A stretch of 64,000 nt of DNA, taken from positions 1-64,000 of the forward strand of contig NZ_BKAG01000011.1 of assembly GCF_007992435.1 (NCBI RefSeq), in the 5' to 3' direction. The stretch comes from Prosthecobacter gellanilyticus (lineage in GTDB: Bacteria > Verrucomicrobiota > Verrucomicrobiia > Verrucomicrobiales > Verrucomicrobiaceae). Of the stretch, positions 8,060-16,796 are shown piece by piece. Every line of letters begins with the position of its first letter. The first letter of the stretch is position 1. The translations under genes were made by a program, and so were the position numbers. The notes beneath the pieces were generated by a model. The model did not search any database. It saw only the letters and a list, made by a program, of their open reading frames with translations, and was not told where the DNA came from.

Positions 8060-9592
8060 TTATTTGGCAAAACGTTTCAAAGTCGCCAGACCCTGAGTGG
8101 CGATCACATCTCCCGCTGGCTTCGCATAAGGCGCGCGGAACCGGCTGTAGCGATAGTGCGCGCTCATGTACTCACCATCACCCGGATTTGTGTTGGCCCC
8201 GTCGGTGAGGTAGCCATAGGAGAGATTGGTATAACCACAAGGAATGGAAATGGGCAGCGGTGATCCCTCGCGAATCTGCCGCCCGATGCCCTGGAACGGC
8301 TCAAACGGCATCCCCACAAAACCGACATCTCCCAGCCGGAAGATCTGGATGTCCACCGGTAAAAATTTCTCCACCTGATCCGCCTTGCCCTTCTCATGCT
8401 GCTCCAGCGCCCACTTGCTCCAGGGCAGGATCATCTCCACCAGCTTGCCGCGATAAGCCGGCGTCAGCTCACGCGGGAAATTGTGACCCATGCATGTCAG
8501 CGTGTTCTCATCACCAGCCGTAGCCCGCTTGATGAAGTCTTCCATCACGCGAATTTCTTCCTTCAGGGATTCTACAGAGGGCAGGGGGGCCAGCGGGATC
8601 TTCACCTTCTCCACCGCGAAGTCCATCCCATCCCGCTTCGAAGGCTTCAGATCCTTCAGGGCCGCGATGTAGCTGTCCGCCAGCATGCGCCCATACTTCT
8701 TCGAAAGCTCCACATCACCGCGAAACATCCCCTTGGAGTTCACATCGCCCGCGCAGCCTTGCAGAAAGCTTACCGCAATCTGTTTGTTAGGCGAAAGATG
8801 CGTCGCCATGTGTTCGCAGGCCACCTGCGGCCAGTCGCCGAAGATGATCGGCTTCTCAGGATGGAAGCACGTGCACGGATGCGCGGTGAAATGCGTGATT
8901 GCCGTCACCACCTCGCCCTTCGCGTTCTTCAGCACCACGATCGGCGCCTGCCGGTCCATGTCACCATTGAAGTCTACACCCAGCAGATCGCGGTCCTCTT
9001 CACGAATGAGATAGCTGCTGCCATCGGCCCGACGCCCTTTGCGGTTATAGCTGATCCGGCTTTCCGTGCCCTCCGCCCATGAGACGGTCACCGGTTGCAG
9101 CAGTGCCGGCAGTTGCTTGGCGGTAACCTCGAGCTGTTTAATGAACTCCTCACCCGCAGGCACCAGCTTCGGGGCCGGGATCTCCTCAGGTTTCATGGAG
9201 ACCGTCGAATACGCCTCAATGTGATTGCTCACCAGATTCAGATCTGTGTGATTGTGTGAGAGCATCAGCAGCACATGATCCAGCGGCAGCTTAAGTGCCT
9301 CAGCGGCTGTGCGACGAATGAGCGGGCTGATGTTCGCCCCCTTCGGCGAGTTCATGTGTGAGGCGATGATGCACACGCGAGTCTCGCCCGACTTGAAAAG
9401 AGTCACTGTCGTCTTCAGCGGCCCTTCCACCTTCTGTACCAGGGCCCCCACTTTGCTTGAGGTATGGCCTCCCGTCGTCGGTGTGATGCCAAACTCCAGC
9501 GCCGCAGCCTGGAGCATGGGCTCGGCGGCATTGCTAGCGGCTGGACCACCAAGCGCGATCAGAAAGGCAAAAACGCGGGCGAGAATTTTCAT
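8060..9592 (-). CDS. Neutral/alkaline ceramidase N-terminal-domain-like exported hydrolase
   Basis: A 510-residue protein with a signal peptide (MKILARVFAFLIALGGPAASNAA). It matches the neutral ceramidase N-terminal domain: the early FGITPTT segment, the zinc-binding run LMLSHNHTDL near residue 115, THFTAHPC near 245 and FLQGCAGDVNSKG near 285, the last being the ceramidase-type QGAAGD-like loop. In Planctomycetota and Verrucomicrobiota such proteins are common in sugar-utilisation islands and are probably amidases or esterases of varied specificity, so true ceramidase activity is doubtful. First gene of a four-gene minus block; diverges from an MFS transporter across 137 bases containing an inverted repeat. 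Confidence 0.8.
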   Translation of the reverse strand: MKILARVFAFLIALGGPAASNAAEPMLQAAALEFGITPTTGGHTSSKVGALVQKVEGPLKTTVTLFKSGETRVCIIASHMNSPKGANISPLIRRTAAEALKLPLDHVLLMLSHNHTDLNLVSNHIEAYSTVSMKPEEIPAPKLVPAGEEFIKQLEVTAKQLPALLQPVTVSWAEGTESRISYNRKGRRADGSSYLIREEDRDLLGVDFNGDMDRQAPIVVLKNAKGEVVTAITHFTAHPCTCFHPEKPIIFGDWPQVACEHMATHLSPNKQIAVSFLQGCAGDVNSKGMFRGDVELSKKYGRMLADSYIAALKDLKPSKRDGMDFAVEKVKIPLAPLPSVESLKEEIRVMEDFIKRATAGDENTLTCMGHNFPRELTPAYRGKLVEMILPWSKWALEQHEKGKADQVEKFLPVDIQIFRLGDVGFVGMPFEPFQGIGRQIREGSPLPISIPCGYTNLSYGYLTDGANTNPGDGEYMSAHYRYSRFRAPYAKPAGDVIATQGLATLKRFAK

Positions 9593-9670
9593 GCGTGATG
9601 AACGTGATTGGGCGGCTCAAACGCCGCTGCAAAGGTTACGGGAATCAAAACGTGCGGAACAAGCCAGGCT

Positions 9671-9695
9671 TCCTGGTCCTGTCCGATGACCAGGA
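9671..9695. promoter_or_regulatory. Inverted repeat in the divergent ceramidase-like/MFS promoter region
   Basis: Eight-bp arms TCCTGGTC and GACCAGGA around a 9-base spacer, in the short region between two divergently transcribed catabolic genes. It is a candidate operator for a regulator not encoded in this window. It supports placing the MFS start at 9730, downstream of the repeat. No protein family can be assigned from the sequence. Confidence 0.35.
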
Positions 9696-9729
9696 TATGA
9701 TCAGCCCTCGCAGAGCGTTAACTGTGGCG

Positions 9730-10977
9730 ATGGCCTCCGCTCCCGACACCCTCTCCTATTCTGACGACACGCGTCCTCTTCCAGGGGCATGGCTGGTGGT
9801 CGGGCTCTTATGGGTGATCGGCTGCCTGAACTACCTGGATCGTGTCATGCTGAACACGATGCGGGATTCCATCAAGGCCGCCATCCCCATGGGCGATGAT
9901 GACTTCGGCGCGCTGACCATGGCCTTCCTCATTGTCTACGGCGTCCTCAGTCCGGTGGGTGGTTGGTGCGCGGACCGCTTCAGCCGCAGCCGCGTCATCC
10001 TGCTCAGCCTGATCGTGTGGTCTTCAGTAACCTGGGCCACGGCCTACGTGCAGACTTATCAGCAGCTTCTCGCCACCCGCATCCTCATGGGCGTGAGCGA
10101 GGCCTGCTACATCCCAGCAGCCCTGGCGCTGATTGCTGACTATCATCGCGGCAGCACACGCTCGCTCGCCACCGGCATTCACATGATCGGCATCTATGCG
10201 GGCATGGCGCTTGGCGGCCTCGGCGGCTGGATGGCCTCGGAATACGGCTGGAACTCGAGCTTCATGGTCTTCGGCATCTTCGGTGTCGTCTATGCCTTCG
10301 TCATGATGGCCCTGCTACGTGATGCTCCCGGTGCGCGCCCTGGCAGTGCCGGTGCCGCGCCTCATGCTCACCCCTTGGAAACCTTGTCCATCCTGGCAGG
10401 CAACCGCAGGCTTTGGGTGATCACCTTGCATTGGAGTTTGTTAGGCTTTGCGGGCTGGGCCTTCGTGACCTGGATGCCCACCTTCCTTCAGGAGCGTTTC
10501 CATCTGACGCAAACCAAAGCCGGCTTCACCGCCACCGCCTACATGCAGGTCGCCGCACTGGCGGGTGTGCTCACCGGCGGTGTGTGGGCGGACCGCTGGA
10601 GTCGTGTTAACCTTCGCGGACGCACCCTCGTGCCTGCCATCGCTCTCTCTGTCGCAGCCCCCTTCATCTTCCTCACGTCCAACACAGACACCCTTTGGAT
10701 CGCCGTGGCTGGCATGATCGTCTTCGGCTTCGCTCGTGGCTGCTCGGACTCCAATATGATGCCCATCCTTTGCCAGGTGGTGGAACCACGGCATCGCGCC
10801 ACCGGTTACGGCATCCTGAATTTCCTCGCCTGTCTCATCGGCGGCCTGGCTTCCTACCTCGGCGGCTGGTTCAAGGAGAACAAAGTCGATCTCAGTGTCC
10901 TCCTCGTCACCTCTGCCGTGCTTGTGCTGATCAGCGGTCTGATCCTTTCGTCCGTGCGCCCGGCACGACGGGATTAG
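9730..10977 (+). CDS. MFS transporter (sugar/organic-acid type)
   Basis: A 12-helix major facilitator of about 415 residues. Helix 1 is WLVVGLLWVIGCLNYLDRVML, and the conserved loop 2-3 motif appears as GGWCADRFSRSRVI. Family-typical features are NYLDR in helix 1 and a long central loop rich in Ala/Gly/Pro. It probably imports a mono- or oligosaccharide or sugar acid released by the exported enzymes around it. Start choice is uncertain: earlier in-frame starts exist (for example 9697), but residues before 9730 do not look like protein and overlap the inverted repeat. It is the only plus-strand gene in the island, and its last 47 bases overlap the convergent MFS gene. Confidence 0.85.
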   Translation: MASAPDTLSYSDDTRPLPGAWLVVGLLWVIGCLNYLDRVMLNTMRDSIKAAIPMGDDDFGALTMAFLIVYGVLSPVGGWCADRFSRSRVILLSLIVWSSVTWATAYVQTYQQLLATRILMGVSEACYIPAALALIADYHRGSTRSLATGIHMIGIYAGMALGGLGGWMASEYGWNSSFMVFGIFGVVYAFVMMALLRDAPGARPGSAGAAPHAHPLETLSILAGNRRLWVITLHWSLLGFAGWAFVTWMPTFLQERFHLTQTKAGFTATAYMQVAALAGVLTGGVWADRWSRVNLRGRTLVPAIALSVAAPFIFLTSNTDTLWIAVAGMIVFGFARGCSDSNMMPILCQVVEPRHRATGYGILNFLACLIGGLASYLGGWFKENKVDLSVLLVTSAVLVLISGLILSSVRPARRD

Positions 10978-12286
10978 AGTTCAGCTTGTTTACCAATAAC
11001 ACCAGAAGCGCCGTCATCACGGATGCTCCCGCGAGCACCAGCAGTCCCGCCGTGTAGCCCGTCGTGTGCTGCTTCAGCCAGCCCATCCCATACGGCCCCA
11101 CAAAGCTGCCGAGATTACCGATGCTGTTGATCAATCCGATGGCCGCCGCATTTGCCGAACCTGCAAGGAAACTCGTCGCATAGGCCCAGAAACTCGGAGT
11201 GTAGCCCGTCAGCCCGATCACTCCGATGCACAGAAAGACCAGCGCCAGCACGAGTTGCCCTTGAAGTTGCGACATCGCCGCCAGTCCGAAGGCCCCGATC
11301 ATAAGCAGTCCCGCCGTATGCCATCGCCTCTCTCGCGTGCGATCTGATGACCACCCCGCCGTGAGCTTCGCAATCACACCGAGCGAATAGGGCAGCGATA
11401 CCATCAAGGCCACGGCGAAGTTCGAGAAGCCCGACAGCGACTTCATGATCATTGGCAGCCAGTAACCAAGTCCATTGGAGGCGATGAGCCCAAAGAAATA
11501 CGCTCCCGAGAACAACCACACTCGCGGATCAGCCAAAGCCCGAACAATGGAAGGCGAGCTCGTCAGCCCGGACATCTCACGCTCTAGCTTCTCACGTGCC
11601 AGTTCATGGATCAGCCAGGCCTTCTCATCCTCGGGCAGCCACTTCGCATCCTCCGGCTTTTCCGTGAGGATGAAGAGCACCGAAATGCCTAGAATCACCG
11701 CTGGCAATCCTTCCAAAATAAAAAGCCATCGCCAGCCTTCCAGGCCTAGCCATTTGATCTGCAAAAGCGCCCCCGAGACCGGCCCGCCAAGCACCATCGC
11801 CAGTGAGATCGCTGACATGAACCAAGCCACCGCCTTGCCACGATCTGCTGCGCGAAACCACTGCCCCAGATACACAATCATCGCCGGAAAAAAACCGGCC
11901 TCCGCCGCGCCGATGAAAAAACGCAGCCAGTGAAACTGCGTCGCGCTTTGGATGAATCCCATTATCATCGCCAGGATGCCCCACGAGACCATGATCCTGC
12001 AGATCATCCGCCGCACTCCCCAGCGCGAGGCAAACACGGCTCCCGGTACTTCCAGAAGAAAGTAGCCGATGAAGAAGATGCCCGCTCCCCAGCCATACGT
12101 CTGGTCGGTGAACCCAAGGTCCGCCGTCATCTCCAGTGCCGCATAGCTCACATTCACCCGGTCCAGATACGCTACCACATACAGCAGGATCAGGTACGGC
12201 ATCAGCCTCCACATCACCCGCGAGCGCACCCGCGCCGCCATCTGATGTTCCTGAACCGGCGTTAGCGATGAAGTAGGATCAGACAT
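10931..12286 (-). CDS. MFS transporter, anion:cation symporter (ACS)-like
   Basis: A 451-residue 12-helix transporter. Helix 1 with LYVVAYLDRVNVSYAALEM closely matches the ACS family (hexuronate, glucarate, galactonate, tartrate and related carboxylates), and loop 2-3 reads FASRWGVRRMI. This points to uptake of an acid sugar, which fits the dehydratase, aldolase and 2-hydroxyacid dehydrogenase in the same block. It starts 3 bases after the sialidase-like gene, so it is the last member of the 16-gene block. Its 3' end overlaps the convergent MFS gene by 47 bases. Confidence 0.9.
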   Translation of the reverse strand: MSDPTSSLTPVQEHQMAARVRSRVMWRLMPYLILLYVVAYLDRVNVSYAALEMTADLGFTDQTYGWGAGIFFIGYFLLEVPGAVFASRWGVRRMICRIMVSWGILAMIMGFIQSATQFHWLRFFIGAAEAGFFPAMIVYLGQWFRAADRGKAVAWFMSAISLAMVLGGPVSGALLQIKWLGLEGWRWLFILEGLPAVILGISVLFILTEKPEDAKWLPEDEKAWLIHELAREKLEREMSGLTSSPSIVRALADPRVWLFSGAYFFGLIASNGLGYWLPMIMKSLSGFSNFAVALMVSLPYSLGVIAKLTAGWSSDRTRERRWHTAGLLMIGAFGLAAMSQLQGQLVLALVFLCIGVIGLTGYTPSFWAYATSFLAGSANAAAIGLINSIGNLGSFVGPYGMGWLKQHTTGYTAGLLVLAGASVMTALLVLLVNKLNSNPVVPGARTKGSDR

Positions 12287-12289
12287 GCG

Positions 12290-14056
12290 TCAGGGCTTCC
12301 AGACCGTCCCTCCGATGTAATACTTGTTAAACAGATTGTAGTAATACACCGTCAGTACTCGCCCATCGGGCAGTTCCATGGATTCCGGATACCCAATGTC
12401 CCAGTTGATGAAGTCGTTGCGCAGCTGCACCTCGCTGCTGAGGTCCCAGGTCTTGCCGTCATCTGGGCTGAAGCACGCACGCACACCCCCAGGCCGCGCA
12501 TGCATGGTGCGGATGCTGTAGCTCGCCATCACCCGGCCGTCCGCGAGTTGAATCAAGTCCACCGGATGCCCAATCATAGAAGTCTTCTGCACGGGCGAGA
12601 ACGTCTTGCCATCATCATCGGAGTAGGCCGTCCAGATGGCATTCTCGCCCGCATGATTGCGCATCGCGGCTATGATGCGACCCGACTTCGTCCTCACAAT
12701 ACCAGGCTCCATAAACCCACCCAGCTTATTCCCCGGATCACTGGCAATAGTGGAGTGATGCTTCCATGTCTTCCCCTGGTCCGTGGAGCGCAGCATCACC
12801 GAGGACCGGTTGCCCTGATCTCCTTCATAATTGTAGCCGATGATCGCCATGAGGATGGATCCATCCGGCATCTCGATCGGAGCATCCGTGGGCCCTTCCA
12901 CATTGCGGAAAGACATGCCACTGGTGTCGATATAGTTAGGCTCGGACCACGTGTGTCCGTTGTCCTTGGAAGTGATCACATAAGCCCCCAGCCGGTTTTT
13001 CTCATTCAGTAGAGCTTTGTGCTCATAGTTGTAGATGCCGTCCTCACGGTAAAGGTTGTTGTAAAAGATCCCCAGCACAATGGTGCCGTCACTCAGTTGC
13101 ACACCGCAGCCTTCACGCTCATCGACCTTCTCGATCTTCGCTACCACCTGCTTGTCACCCCACGTCTGGCCGCCATCCTTGGACCGCAGCATGATCACAT
13201 CCCCATCATTGGAGATGTGCTCCGTGCCCTCACGACTGAACAGCAGCAACTCCCCATTCTTCAGCCGAACCAAATCCGCCGGATGGAGATGACGGAAGCC
13301 ATTGTTGTAGATGACCTGATGCTGAAACTTGTCCGCACCGGACAGTTCAGGATAAGCCTTCGTCGCCAGAATATGAGTCTGCTGCTGCAGCATCGCCAGA
13401 TCCTGCCGCAGCGCCTCGATTTCGTTCTTCAGCGAGGCCGTCGAGTTCTTCAGCGTCTCCTTGCGCGCCTTGACCATGAACCAGCCATGCGTCCAGGTCG
13501 GGAACGGCTGCACCTTCACCTGGATCTCCGCCGCCTGCCCTGCCTCCACCATCTCCGCAGGCACGGTCAGTTCATACACGCCGCTGTTGCCATGCAGATC
13601 AAACTCCCGGTGTGAGTTGAAGTAAGGAAACTCCACCCGCTTCGACACATAGCGCAGTTTGCAACCCGACCCGCTCCACACGAAATCCCGATTCATCCCC
13701 AGCGTGAAGGTCAGAACATACTTCCCGTTGAGCGACATCTTGACCTCCGGCCCGATGGAGAACTCCGAAGGCAGCACACTGGTCGCACCCACAAATGAAA
13801 AGGTCGTGATCTGCTTCTCCGGCACCTCCGCCGTCTTCCACGAGAGCATGTTCTTCTTCATCTGCTCCTCAGACCACCATCCTGCCGTCATGTGTCCTCC
13901 AGCCATTCCGAGAAAGTCCCGCGTCGGAATCCCTCGGTTCGCCCCATGATGAAACACCACCTTGTCATACCCCTCCACCTTCTGCGGATCTTCAGCAATA
14001 GCGCCGTTCGCGATCACAAGCAGAGCAAGGAAGATCAGAGAGATGGAATGCTTCAT
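12290..14056 (-). CDS. Exported sialidase-fold (BNR/Asp-box) protein with N-terminal extension
   Basis: A 588-residue protein with signal peptide MKHSISLIFLALLVIANGAIA. Residues about 30-200 form an extra N-terminal beta-rich domain, followed by a short coiled coil (SLKNEIEALRQDLAMLQQQ). The C-terminal two thirds is a six-bladed propeller with five Asp boxes: SKDGGQTW, SKDNGHTW, STDQGKTW, SDDDGKTF and SPDDGKTW. Exo-alpha-sialidase is the family name, but the canonical FRIP arginine motif is not clear, so another glycosidase or a carbohydrate-binding role is possible. It lies 34 bases downstream of a GH32-like propeller gene and 3 bases upstream of the ACS transporter. Confidence 0.82.
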   Translation of the reverse strand: MKHSISLIFLALLVIANGAIAEDPQKVEGYDKVVFHHGANRGIPTRDFLGMAGGHMTAGWWSEEQMKKNMLSWKTAEVPEKQITTFSFVGATSVLPSEFSIGPEVKMSLNGKYVLTFTLGMNRDFVWSGSGCKLRYVSKRVEFPYFNSHREFDLHGNSGVYELTVPAEMVEAGQAAEIQVKVQPFPTWTHGWFMVKARKETLKNSTASLKNEIEALRQDLAMLQQQTHILATKAYPELSGADKFQHQVIYNNGFRHLHPADLVRLKNGELLLFSREGTEHISNDGDVIMLRSKDGGQTWGDKQVVAKIEKVDEREGCGVQLSDGTIVLGIFYNNLYREDGIYNYEHKALLNEKNRLGAYVITSKDNGHTWSEPNYIDTSGMSFRNVEGPTDAPIEMPDGSILMAIIGYNYEGDQGNRSSVMLRSTDQGKTWKHHSTIASDPGNKLGGFMEPGIVRTKSGRIIAAMRNHAGENAIWTAYSDDDGKTFSPVQKTSMIGHPVDLIQLADGRVMASYSIRTMHARPGGVRACFSPDDGKTWDLSSEVQLRNDFINWDIGYPESMELPDGRVLTVYYYNLFNKYYIGGTVWKP

Positions 14057-14091
14057 AGTGGTCTGGATTGGAAAGTGAGCGTGACTGAAGG

Positions 14092-15531
14092 TTAAGGAAA
14101 AAACTGAAGCGCAAACAGATCCGCATCACTCAGCACAAACCGCAGTTGTACCGTCTTGCCAGCAAGCTTCGAGAGATCGCCACCCTTCCAGCTCACCGCT
14201 TGATCGACAAAATCCCCCTTCAAAGGCTGGCAATCCTCGGCCGTGAATCCCGGCACCGGCTTTCCAGCCTCATCCAGAATCTCGACCCGTGACTCACCGC
14301 GACTCACCAGGTTCAAATTCAGCTTCGTCCCTGCAAACGTCAGCGCCTTGGTTAACAGCTCTCCTTGCTTGGCTGTTGCCGAGACGAACCCGTCCACACG
14401 AAAACTGAACCTCCGGATCCTGCTTCCGGGTCCCGCATAGTAAGCCTCGCTGGCATAGACAGAAAGTTCGCTCGGCTTGCCCGGCAGAAAGAGCATTCCG
14501 CAGGTCATGTAGTTGCTTCGGTTGCCATCACGATCCTTCGGCGCGGTGATAGGAATGAGCGCCTCTTCCCACCTCTTAAAGTTCACGCGGTCCCGGCTGC
14601 TCATAAAGACCGGCTCCACCTGCGAATGCTTTGGTTGATAGCGTGTCGGAAAGCCCAGCATCAAATGCGGTGCCCTCGCATAAGGGCGCGTGGCATTCGT
14701 GTAGAGCTGTACCTCCGGCGCATCCTTGCCATAGTCCAGGTTGGCATGGTTCTCCCAAGTCAGAAAGTCCTTCGAGGTCGCCGTGCGGATGGCTCGTACA
14801 CCCTTCGGCTTCCACCCTCGTTCATCGGTATAACCACCCGTGAAGTAGCGCCAGTAAGCCCGATACTCCCCGCGCGCATTATCATAGTGCGCCGTGTTCT
14901 GGGAATCAAACGAGCCCGCGGTGATCACCGGTTTGTCGCGCATGAGCTTCCAGTGCAATCCATCCGCGGACTGATAGGCCTGCAGGGCAGGGTTCTTCTT
15001 GCGCTCCACGTCGTTGCCCATCGTGGCGAGTGCCTTGAAACGTGATTCGGGAGGGCAGTTCGGATTTGAGTCAAGGAAGGGCGCAAAGGTGCCGCAGCCG
15101 TCTCCCATGTGGACAATGTTGTTCTCCTTCGACCCTCTGAACTCAAACAGTCCCAGCTTCGGCTTCGTCCAGGTGATGCCATCACGGCTTTCCGCATAGC
15201 ATGTTACGCCGGAATGACTCGGCTTCCCACCCTCCTCACCGTGATGTGATCCACGGTAGTAACACCGAAACAGATCACCATCCTGGAACAGGCTGAAATA
15301 GCCGGAAGTATTGCCCTCCCACTCAGCATCACACACCAGCGCCACATACTGCGCCTCCGGCCTGTGCAGCTTCAAAGCCGCCCCCTGCATCTTCTCAATC
15401 AGATAGTCATCCAGCATCAGCTCTCGCCGGCCCTCCAACGAAATCGGCTCCGCCGCAGCACTAACTGCGACAAGACTAGTAAATAAAAAAGTGAGTGCCT
15501 TCATGGTTCGGAAAATATTTCTACCCTTCAT
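14092..15531 (-). CDS. Exported GH32/GH43-like beta-propeller protein (paralogue 3 of 7)
   Basis: A 479-residue protein. The start at 15531 is chosen because GGAGGT lies 6 bases upstream; it gives a basic n-region and the hydrophobic core MKALTFLFTSLVAVSA before AAEP. An ATG at 15549 would overlap the upstream stop as ATGA and is the alternative. The mature N-terminus carries the subfamily motif RRELMLDDYLIEKM, then VTCYAESRDGITWTKPKLGL, SFDSQNTAHYDNARGEYRAYWR and SSRDRVNFKRWEEA. The C-terminal beta-sandwich has VEILDEAGKPVPGF and ends in DADLFALQF. It groups with paralogues 6 and 7. Confidence 0.8.
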   Translation of the reverse strand: MKGRNIFRTMKALTFLFTSLVAVSAAAEPISLEGRRELMLDDYLIEKMQGAALKLHRPEAQYVALVCDAEWEGNTSGYFSLFQDGDLFRCYYRGSHHGEEGGKPSHSGVTCYAESRDGITWTKPKLGLFEFRGSKENNIVHMGDGCGTFAPFLDSNPNCPPESRFKALATMGNDVERKKNPALQAYQSADGLHWKLMRDKPVITAGSFDSQNTAHYDNARGEYRAYWRYFTGGYTDERGWKPKGVRAIRTATSKDFLTWENHANLDYGKDAPEVQLYTNATRPYARAPHLMLGFPTRYQPKHSQVEPVFMSSRDRVNFKRWEEALIPITAPKDRDGNRSNYMTCGMLFLPGKPSELSVYASEAYYAGPGSRIRRFSFRVDGFVSATAKQGELLTKALTFAGTKLNLNLVSRGESRVEILDEAGKPVPGFTAEDCQPLKGDFVDQAVSWKGGDLSKLAGKTVQLRFVLSDADLFALQFFP

Positions 15532-15545
15532 CTTTTTACCTCCAC

Positions 15546-16796
15546 TCATGGCTGAAGGATCTTGCCCGTCACCGAGCTGAACTCACCGCTCCCTGGCTCA
15601 AACGGATGCTTGTCCAGAAATCCATCCGGCAACCGCACACCCAGCCCCGGAGTATCCGCCAGCCGGATCCGCCCGTTCTCAATCACCGGCGGCTCAATCC
15701 AAAGATCCGTGAGTAGCGGCGCCACAATGTGTGTGTTCAGCTCAGGCCGTGTCGGATTGTAAGCCGCCATCTCACACACCGCCGTGTTTCGGCACGCAAA
15801 CGCCGCATGCAGATTCGCCGCCACCCCTGGAGTCGATGACCACGCATGCGTGGCGATGGACACGCCTTGCAACTCACACAGTCTCGCGATCTTGATGAAG
15901 TTCATGATGCCGCCCATGAAGGACGCATCGAGCTGCGCCAGCGCAAACGGCTTGTGCTCCAGCCAGTCACGCCACTCCTCCAGGCTCGTCAGCGTCTCAC
16001 CCCCCGCCACTGGAATCGTCGTGGACTTCCGAAGCTCTCCGTAAGCCCGCATGTCCGTATACGGCAGCGCCTCCTCAAAGAAGCCTATAGGATACGTCTC
16101 CAATGCTTTCAGAACAAACTGCGCCGTCGCGAGATTCCACACATGATCTGCCTCACCCAGAAAGTCCATGTGTGCATCCAGATTGAGCTGGAACGAATCC
16201 CCAAAGCGCTGCCGCAAAAACTCAACCTTGCTCACTTCCACATCACGCGCCTCCTGCGGCGTGCGCGAGCCTACAATCGGATGTCCCGGCCCGCGATACG
16301 TCCCCGCACCAAGTTTCACGGCGTGAAATCCCAGACTCAAATACTGCGACACCTTACCCTCAAGCTCCCCCCGGTCATGCGGACTCGTGCCACCCGTGGC
16401 ATAACAAGGAAGTGTGTCATGGCAGCGCCCTCCGAGCAACTCATACACCGGCACCCCAAGTGCCTTACCTTTGAGATCCAATAGCGCCGACTCAATACCG
16501 CTCAGCACTATGGACCCCAGCCCCACACGCGCCCAGAACTTGCCGGAAGTGAACATACGACGACTGAGCACATCCACATCCATCGGCGACTGCCCCACCA
16601 GGATCGGCTCATAGAACTTCACGATCTCCGGCACCATCTCTGGAACAAAGTAGCCGGCATAGGTTTCCCCCAGGCCGACAAGCTCCGTGTCAGTCTCGAT
16701 CAGAATGAACGCAGCGGACCGTCGCACGCGGGACTTCATAAAGATGTCTCGCTGTGGCGCGGTGGAGAGAAGAGTGCGAACTCGGGTGATTTTCAT
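15546..16796 (-). CDS. Mandelate racemase/muconate-lactonizing family dehydratase
   Basis: A 416-residue cytoplasmic enzyme of the enolase superfamily. The capping domain covers about 1-130. In the barrel, metal-binding acids are visible as the Asp of NLDAHMDF (about 217), the Glu of FFEEALP (about 245) and the Glu of AGGETLT (about 270), with a likely catalytic His in ATHAWSS (about 320). Such enzymes abstract the alpha proton of a carboxylate, commonly dehydrating aldonic or uronic acids to 2-keto-3-deoxy acids. The neighbouring aldolase and dehydrogenase fit that reading. Its start forms no overlap with the gene after it (14-base gap holding that gene's ribosome site), but its own ATG overlaps the upstream dehydrogenase stop. 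Confidence 0.9.
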   Translation of the reverse strand: MKITRVRTLLSTAPQRDIFMKSRVRRSAAFILIETDTELVGLGETYAGYFVPEMVPEIVKFYEPILVGQSPMDVDVLSRRMFTSGKFWARVGLGSIVLSGIESALLDLKGKALGVPVYELLGGRCHDTLPCYATGGTSPHDRGELEGKVSQYLSLGFHAVKLGAGTYRGPGHPIVGSRTPQEARDVEVSKVEFLRQRFGDSFQLNLDAHMDFLGEADHVWNLATAQFVLKALETYPIGFFEEALPYTDMRAYGELRKSTTIPVAGGETLTSLEEWRDWLEHKPFALAQLDASFMGGIMNFIKIARLCELQGVSIATHAWSSTPGVAANLHAAFACRNTAVCEMAAYNPTRPELNTHIVAPLLTDLWIEPPVIENGRIRLADTPGLGVRLPDGFLDKHPFEPGSGEFSSVTGKILQP

